A stretch of 64,000 nt of DNA from a virus. Location: IMG/VR virus record IMGVR_UViG_3300042566_001051, positions 1-64,000 of that record. The stretch is one strand, 5' to 3'. The notes below the pieces were generated by a model that saw nothing but the letters and a program-made list of their open reading frames with translations, was not told the origin of the DNA and searched no databases. This document shows positions 59,338-64,000 of the stretch, piece after piece (within the stretch, counting starts at the first letter, position 1; each line of letters begins with the position of its first letter). The position numbers were made by a program, and so were the translations under genes.

Positions 59338-59652
59338 ATGACTCGATACTGCACGCAATACGGCGCCTATGAAATTGATAGCGTGCCAGGCCAACCCCAG
59401 CTTGCACACTGCCACGGCTTCTTTGTGGCACCGGAACATCGCGGCAAAGGGATTGGGCACTTCCTGAAGCAAGAGCAGATGCAGATGCTGGCATCGCTTC
59501 GCTACGACGCCGCAACTTGCACGGTCGACGGCGGGAATGCAGCCCAAAAGCGGGTTCTTGAAAAGGCTGGCTGGGCGAAAGTCGGCGGATTCAAGAACGG
59601 GAAAACAGGCGCTTTGACTGAGGTCTGGTTTTGGGAAGTTGGTTCGACATGA
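59338..59652 (+). CDS. GNAT-type acetyltransferase
   Basis: The 104-aa protein has the acetyl-CoA-binding motif VAPEHRGKGIG (30-40), a following helix and CTVDGGNAAQKRVLEKAGWAKVGGF. It is a short GNAT. The substrate is unknown; in an early operon it may modify a host protein. Confidence 0.75.
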   Translation: MTRYCTQYGAYEIDSVPGQPQLAHCHGFFVAPEHRGKGIGHFLKQEQMQMLASLRYDAATCTVDGGNAAQKRVLEKAGWAKVGGFKNGKTGALTEVWFWEVGST

Positions 59653-60188
59653 GCGCCGTATCGCCAGCGCCGACTTTTGACGAAAAATCCACGTTGACCG
59701 TAGAAGTCCTGCGCAACCTCATGAGCTACGACGCGGAAACCGGGATTTTCACCTGGAGAGGGAAGCCGAATGGCAGGGTTGCCCACGGCGCACAAGCCGG
59801 GACGCTGCTGCCGGATGGTTACGTCAGGATCAAGCTGCGCCGCAAGCTCTACCTCGCCCACCGGCTGGCATGGTTTTACGTGCATGGCGTCTGGCCGGAA
59901 AACGAGATTGACCACATCAACCGAACCCGCTCTGACAACCGCATCGCCAATCTTCGAGAGGCGACCAAATCAGAGAACCTTCAAAACCAGATTTCCGCCC
60001 AGCGCCACAACACCACGAGCAAGTTGCTTGGGGCGAGTTGGCACGAAGGCTGCCAAAAGTGGCAGGCGCAAATCTACATCAACGGGAAAGCCAAGTATCC
60101 AGGGCTATTCAAAACCAAGGAAGAGGCGCACGCCGCCTACCTTGCTGCGAAACGCGAACTGCACCCGTTCAGCACCATTGAGGATTGA
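59649..60188 (+). CDS. HNH homing endonuclease with AP2 domain
   Basis: The 179-aa protein has an HNH core (AHRLAWFYVHGVWPENEIDHINRTRSDNRIANLREAT) and one AP2 domain (KLLGASWHEGCQKWQAQIYINGKAKYPGLFKTKEEAHAAYLAAKREL). It is a paralogue of 42120-42827 and 13945-14478. The ATG overlaps the GNAT stop (ATGA). Confidence 0.85.
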   Translation: MSAVSPAPTFDEKSTLTVEVLRNLMSYDAETGIFTWRGKPNGRVAHGAQAGTLLPDGYVRIKLRRKLYLAHRLAWFYVHGVWPENEIDHINRTRSDNRIANLREATKSENLQNQISAQRHNTTSKLLGASWHEGCQKWQAQIYINGKAKYPGLFKTKEEAHAAYLAAKRELHPFSTIED

Positions 60189-60191
60189 TCC

Positions 60192-60812
60192 ATGCAAGAA
60201 CAACTGATTGAAATTCTATCCAGGGCAACCGGCTGGATGACGGCCGCCGAAATCGCCGCCGAAGGAAAGTGGCGCAGCGCATCGAATGTCTCTGTTGCCC
60301 TAAAGCAGCTTGAGAAGTCCGGCGCCGTTACTCACCGCTCCCGCATGACCGGCGACGGAAAGGAAGTCCAGTGGCGGCATGCCGACAAGGACTTCGACGA
60401 TGCCGGCGAGGTCGGCGCGAAGGCCAAGCGCAAGCCGAAAGGCGCCGCCGATCAGACGGACGCAACCAAGGCGCCGGAAATCAGCGCCGACGAATTGCGG
60501 GCAGAAATCCAGCGCCAGAAAGGCATTGCCCAGGAGTTCATCGACAAGGCAAACCGCCTTGAGCAGAAATTCTCCGAGGCTGTAGAGGAAGTGACCCGGC
60601 TTGACCGCGAGCTTGCGGCCGCCAAAGCCAAGGCCATGCCGGAGAAAAAATCCAGCAAGCCGCGCAAGCCGTTCAGCGTCACCGGTCTTGCTGGGTTCCA
60701 TGCAGGCGGCGACCGGGTGACGCTCTTCCTAGATCGTCGCCTTCACGCCAAGTCGATCACCTTGCCGGCTGACAAGTTGCACCAACTGGCAGAAATGGCG
60801 AGGGCAGCATGA
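60192..60812 (+). CDS. Winged-HTH protein with coiled coil
   Basis: The 206-aa protein has an N-terminal winged helix (MQEQLIEILSRATGWMTAAEIAAEGKWRSASNVSVALKQLEKSGAVTHRSRM), a charged linker, a coiled coil (about 95-145) and a C-terminal beta domain. The role is unknown, but it may bind DNA with the recombination proteins. Confidence 0.6.
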   Translation: MQEQLIEILSRATGWMTAAEIAAEGKWRSASNVSVALKQLEKSGAVTHRSRMTGDGKEVQWRHADKDFDDAGEVGAKAKRKPKGAADQTDATKAPEISADELRAEIQRQKGIAQEFIDKANRLEQKFSEAVEEVTRLDRELAAAKAKAMPEKKSSKPRKPFSVTGLAGFHAGGDRVTLFLDRRLHAKSITLPADKLHQLAEMARAA

Positions 60813-61381
60813 GCCAAAACAAGGAGCCTGAAAAGATCGTTCCCTATGACTCCGCCGAGGCCGCGAGCATCCAGACCGTAACCGGCTGGGTTTCTCGCTC
60901 CGGTCGATTCTGGGGAAACGACGAGCACATGGCGCGCTACGACGGCTGCACCCATCGCAAGTGTGACGCCTGTGATGCGCTGATACCGGTTCGCGGATAC
61001 ACGATCTGCGACCAGTGCCGCGAGTCCAAGGAAATCGAGAAATGGCAAGCGATGCCGCGCCAAGAGTGGGACGGCAAAAGCCTCCTGTATTCACAGGCGG
61101 CCGATGTTTTCTTCCAGGACTCCGACGACCTGTCATGTCACTGCGAAGAGAACGAATGCACGCCGCAATCGCTGCGCCTGGTGATATGCGATCCGCAATA
61201 CGCCAGACAGATCGACGCGGAAGACCACTACTCGGACGAACTGCCAGAAGACGGCGACCTTCCGCCGGAGCTTGAAGAGGCTTTCGAGCGACTGAACGAA
61301 GCGATCAAGGCATGCCGGACGCCGCTCTCGTGGATTCCAGGCAAGTTCGCACCGACCGACCAATCCGTAACCATTGACTGA
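60809..61381 (+). CDS. Zinc-motif hypothetical protein
   Basis: The 190-aa protein has a zinc-ribbon-like motif ([24 protein letters not shown], about 47-70) and a second Cys cluster (CHCEENEC). The C-terminus is acidic. It overlaps the previous gene by 4 nt. The family is not recognised. Confidence 0.55.
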   Translation: MSQNKEPEKIVPYDSAEAASIQTVTGWVSRSGRFWGNDEHMARYDGCTHRKCDACDALIPVRGYTICDQCRESKEIEKWQAMPRQEWDGKSLLYSQAADVFFQDSDDLSCHCEENECTPQSLRLVICDPQYARQIDAEDHYSDELPEDGDLPPELEEAFERLNEAIKACRTPLSWIPGKFAPTDQSVTID

Positions 61382-61395
61382 AAGGGGATAGCAGA

Positions 61396-62517
61396 ATGCT
61401 CGCCCGCAACGCAACAATCCTGACATTTGCCGGCATCACGCTGGACACCATTGATGCCGCCGTTGCGCGGCGACCGTTCATCCCTTGCGGAGCCTCCGAG
61501 GCAAGCAGCCGAGGGTTTATCCCGCCAGTTGCCGGCATGGAGGGCCTGATCCGCTTCGCCGATAACGTAGCGGCAATCGCCATGCGTGAAGACGACAAGA
61601 TTCTTCCAGCCTGTGTCGTTCAGGCGGAGTCCAAGCGGCGGGCGGAAGAGATTGAAGAGCAGCAAGGCTACAAACCTGGGCGCAAGCAGATGCGCGAAAT
61701 CAAGGAGCTCGTCACCAAGGAATTGCTCGCCAAGGCATTTATCAGAACAACCGTCGTCCGCGCCTGGCTGGATTTCGGCGCCGGGCTGATGGTTGTCGAT
61801 GCCGCCAGCGAAACCAAAGTGGACAACCTCATCGGAACCCTGATCCGCAACTTCGACGAAATGCCGAAGCTGCGGCGCTGGCGCACCAAGGGCGTGCCGG
61901 CAAGCCACTTCACGGCATGGGTTCAGTCCGGCGAGGCGCCAGACTTCTTCACCATCGACGACCGCGCCCTTCTCACAAACCCGGAGGGCGGAAAAATCCG
62001 GCTCACCAACCAGAGCATGGTCGATGACGAGGTGCGGAGGCTGGTTGAGCACGGCCGGACATGCTCAGAACTGGCTGTGACGCACGCCGACAAGCTGTCC
62101 TTCGTTCTCACCCAGTCGCTGGTGCTGAAGCGAATCGCTCACATCGGCGTCAATGAAGAGCGCGACCCAGCCCAGGCGGACATGATGGAGGAAGAGCGCC
62201 ACGACGCCGAAATCATCCTGAACGCCGGCGCAGTCCGCGAAGCCTTTGCAGCCATCAACGAGGCGTTGGGCGGAATTCAGGAGCACGAAGAAGAGCCGGC
62301 GGCTTCAATTTCTGGCGTCGGCGACGAAGATGATCCGCTGTACGAGCAGGCCCGCCAGATCGTTATCGACAACGGCCGGGCGTCTATCTCGCTGGTGCAG
62401 CGCCATTTGCGCATCGGATACAACCGCGCGGCCCGGCTGGTCGAGCAAATGGAGCGCTTCGGCGTCGTCAGCCCGATGGATTCTTCCGGCTCGCGCAAGG
62501 TGCTGATGGCTGCATAG
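61396..62517 (+). CDS. rdgC: RdgC fused to an FtsK-gamma DNA-translocase-guide domain
   Basis: The 373-aa protein has RdgC in residues 1-255 ([87 protein letters not shown]). RdgC forms DNA-encircling rings that limit RecA. After an acidic linker (262-311), residues 312-370 match the FtsK gamma domain ([49 protein letters not shown]). That domain reads KOPS motifs in host chromosomes. The fusion is unusual. Confidence 0.85.
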   Translation: MLARNATILTFAGITLDTIDAAVARRPFIPCGASEASSRGFIPPVAGMEGLIRFADNVAAIAMREDDKILPACVVQAESKRRAEEIEEQQGYKPGRKQMREIKELVTKELLAKAFIRTTVVRAWLDFGAGLMVVDAASETKVDNLIGTLIRNFDEMPKLRRWRTKGVPASHFTAWVQSGEAPDFFTIDDRALLTNPEGGKIRLTNQSMVDDEVRRLVEHGRTCSELAVTHADKLSFVLTQSLVLKRIAHIGVNEERDPAQADMMEEERHDAEIILNAGAVREAFAAINEALGGIQEHEEEPAASISGVGDEDDPLYEQARQIVIDNGRASISLVQRHLRIGYNRAARLVEQMERFGVVSPMDSSGSRKVLMAA

Positions 62518-62531
62518 CCAAGGGGAGCAAC

Positions 62532-63554
62532 ATGGCAGAAAACACGAAAATCGAGTGGGCCAACCACACGTTCAACCCTTGGTTTGGCTGCCAGAAGGTC
62601 GGGCCTGGCTGCGACCACTGCTACGCCGAGGGCTGGGCCAAGCGTAGCGGCCTGGTGCAGTGGGGGCCGGGAGCCGACCGGCGCCGCAGCAGCGAGGCGA
62701 ACTGGCGGAAGCCTATCAAGTGGAACCGACAGTCCGAGATTCAGCACAACGCTTGGCAGGCATTCAAGGAGGCGCATCCTGGACTCACCGATGCCCAGCT
62801 TGTTGATGCCGGCTTCTCCAAGCCCGAGCGGCCAAGGGTGTTTTGCGCGTCGCTGGCCGATGTCTTCGACAACGCCGTTCCTGACGCCTGGCGCATGGAC
62901 TTGTTCAGCCTGATCGCCAAGACGCCGTACCTTGACTGGCTGCTGGTGACAAAGCGCGTCGGCAACGTCATGCGGATGTGTTCCGGCGACGGCCTGATGT
63001 TCGACATGATCGCTGATCGTGTCTGGCTTGGCGTGACGATATGCAACCAGGAAGAGGCCGACCGCGACATTCCGAAGCTGATGCGGATACCCGCAAAAGT
63101 TCGCTGGTTGAGCATGGAGCCGCTACTTGGGTCAGTTGATCTGAGCCAGTGGCTTGACATCATCCAGTACGAGGACGGCGCCGCCTGGATGCGCCGCAAC
63201 ATCGGCCACTTGCACGACATGCTCGATTGGGTTGTGGTCGGCGGCGAGAGCGGGCCGCACGCCAGGCCGATGAATCCAGACTGGGCTTATGAGCTACGCG
63301 ACCAGTGCGATGCGGCTGACGTGCCTTTCCTGTTCAAGCAATGGGGCGAATGGGCAACGGCCGGAAACCGTGCATTCGGCACCGTCAAGGGCGAAGTGAG
63401 GCACATCCGGTCTGATGGCAGCTTCTGGGGTGACGATCTTCCAGAGGATGAAAACGCCGACGTGCTTACCGTGGTGAAGGTGGGCAAGGCGGCCGCCGGC
63501 AGGCTGTTGGGCGGCGTGCAGCATGACGGGTATCCGAAAGGAGGCGCAGCATGA
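62532..63554 (+). CDS. DUF5131 (phage Gp37/Gp68) protein
   Basis: The 340-aa protein matches the Gp37/Gp68 family: TKIEWANHTFNPWFGCQKVGPGCDHCYAEGWA at the start, LLVTKRVGNV, WLGVTICNQEEADRDI and WVVVGGESGPHARPMNPDW later. The clustered cysteines (C21, C28, C31) suggest an iron-sulfur or radical-SAM-like site, but the reaction is unknown to me. Confidence 0.85.
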   Translation: MAENTKIEWANHTFNPWFGCQKVGPGCDHCYAEGWAKRSGLVQWGPGADRRRSSEANWRKPIKWNRQSEIQHNAWQAFKEAHPGLTDAQLVDAGFSKPERPRVFCASLADVFDNAVPDAWRMDLFSLIAKTPYLDWLLVTKRVGNVMRMCSGDGLMFDMIADRVWLGVTICNQEEADRDIPKLMRIPAKVRWLSMEPLLGSVDLSQWLDIIQYEDGAAWMRRNIGHLHDMLDWVVVGGESGPHARPMNPDWAYELRDQCDAADVPFLFKQWGEWATAGNRAFGTVKGEVRHIRSDGSFWGDDLPEDENADVLTVVKVGKAAAGRLLGGVQHDGYPKGGAA

Positions 63555-64000
63555 CGCGCGATACTACAGAGGCCGATTTCCTCAAGGACGTGGCCGCGCA
63601 TGAAATGGAGGTTTTGCGCGACGACGGCGTCTATCGGCACATCCGATTCAAGAAGCCGGGAACCGGGTGCATGCACTTCGATCTAGTGACGTGGCCGGGA
63701 TACCTGGCCTACTCCGGCGACATGGGCTGCTATGTCTTTTCTCGCCTGAACGACATGTTCGAGTTCTTCCGCGCCGACCGGGAATACTTGCAGCGCGACG
63801 GGCGCCAGCTTTGCATCAATCTTGGCTACTGGTCGGAGAAATTGCAGGCCGTGGATGGGGGCCGGCGAGAAGGCTCCGCCAAGGAGTTCAGCGAAGAAAA
63901 GTTCAGTCGCGCCGTTATTGAAGACCTCATCGCATGGATTCGCGGCAACGCATACCGGACAACCAAAGATGAGCGCCGCGAGTTGTGGGGTGCGGTCATG
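63551..64000 (+). CDS. Hypothetical early protein, cut by the window end
   Basis: The frame is open from ATG 63551 (ATGA overlap with the preceding stop) to the last base, 150 codons with no stop. It starts MTRDTTEADFLKDVAAHEMEVLRDDGVYRHIRFKKPGTGCMHFDLVTWPGYLAYSGDMGCYVFSR, a phage protein type I have seen in early operons without a known function. Confidence 0.7.
   Translation, partial: MTRDTTEADFLKDVAAHEMEVLRDDGVYRHIRFKKPGTGCMHFDLVTWPGYLAYSGDMGCYVFSRLNDMFEFFRADREYLQRDGRQLCINLGYWSEKLQAVDGGRREGSAKEFSEEKFSRAVIEDLIAWIRGNAYRTTKDERRELWGAVM

Noticed and set aside
1-64000. Integrase, attachment site or tRNA genes
   Set aside because: No tyrosine or serine recombinase motifs and no cloverleaf-like segments were found; these may lie outside the window.

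Overview
The window is part of the genome of a temperate, contractile-tailed (myovirus-type) phage or prophage. GC is high (about 58-60% by eye). The gene content (RdgC-FtsK-gamma, P1-like Dar proteins, Ref-family nuclease, DUF1367, C4-ant locus, HigBA) points to a proteobacterial host. A betaproteobacterium is plausible, but the sequence does not prove it. There is no integrase, attachment site, tRNA or CRISPR array here, and both ends of the window cut through the phage.

The control centre is at 50.2-52.9 kb and is laid out like lambda. A LexA-type CI repressor (51097, + strand) and a Cro-like protein (50781, - strand) diverge. Two copies of a 15-bp operator with core AGTCGGACTGTT lie between them. 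Two more copies, in inverted orientation, overlap a near-consensus promoter at 52.82 kb. PR runs leftward through cro, a tR1-like terminator, a CII-family activator, an O-like protein with internal iteron-like repeats, a DnaC-like loader, nin-like genes, an XRE regulator and the terminase. PL runs rightward through a leader of about 600 nt with no credible gene, then small proteins, a PD-(D/E)XK nuclease, RecT, a Rad50/RecF-like ATPase, an AlpA-like protein, a GNAT protein, homing endonucleases, an RdgC-FtsK-gamma fusion and a DUF5131 protein. A secreted protein is co-transcribed with CI and is a candidate lysogenic-conversion gene.

The late genes occupy about 45.9 kb down to base 2 on the - strand. 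In order they are terminase, an AT-rich islet with a truncated tail-tube copy, head and neck genes, major capsid, sheath, an EF-hand protein, tail chaperones with an overlapping frame, a lysis cassette (holin-like proteins, SAR endolysin, spanins), tail tube, hub, spike, PAAR tip, three Dar/polyvalent antirestriction proteins (one of 2143 aa and one of 1575 aa), a cargo islet, the portal (far from the terminase), a tail-lysozyme protein, baseplate J and I proteins, and a tail fibre. The cargo islet at 12.3-14.5 kb holds HigBA and, on the opposite strand, a C4 antisense RNA locus, an antirepressor and an AP2/HNH endonuclease.

Five observations stand out. (1) A 542-bp one-gene element with 25-bp terminal inverted repeats and a 6-bp target duplication interrupts an HNH gene; removing it restores that reading frame exactly. 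(2) The tail fibre C-terminus looks like the variable region of a diversity-generating retroelement. (3) The long structured leader follows PL. (4) RdgC is fused to an FtsK-gamma domain. (5) Short repeats inside the O-like gene suggest a replication origin.
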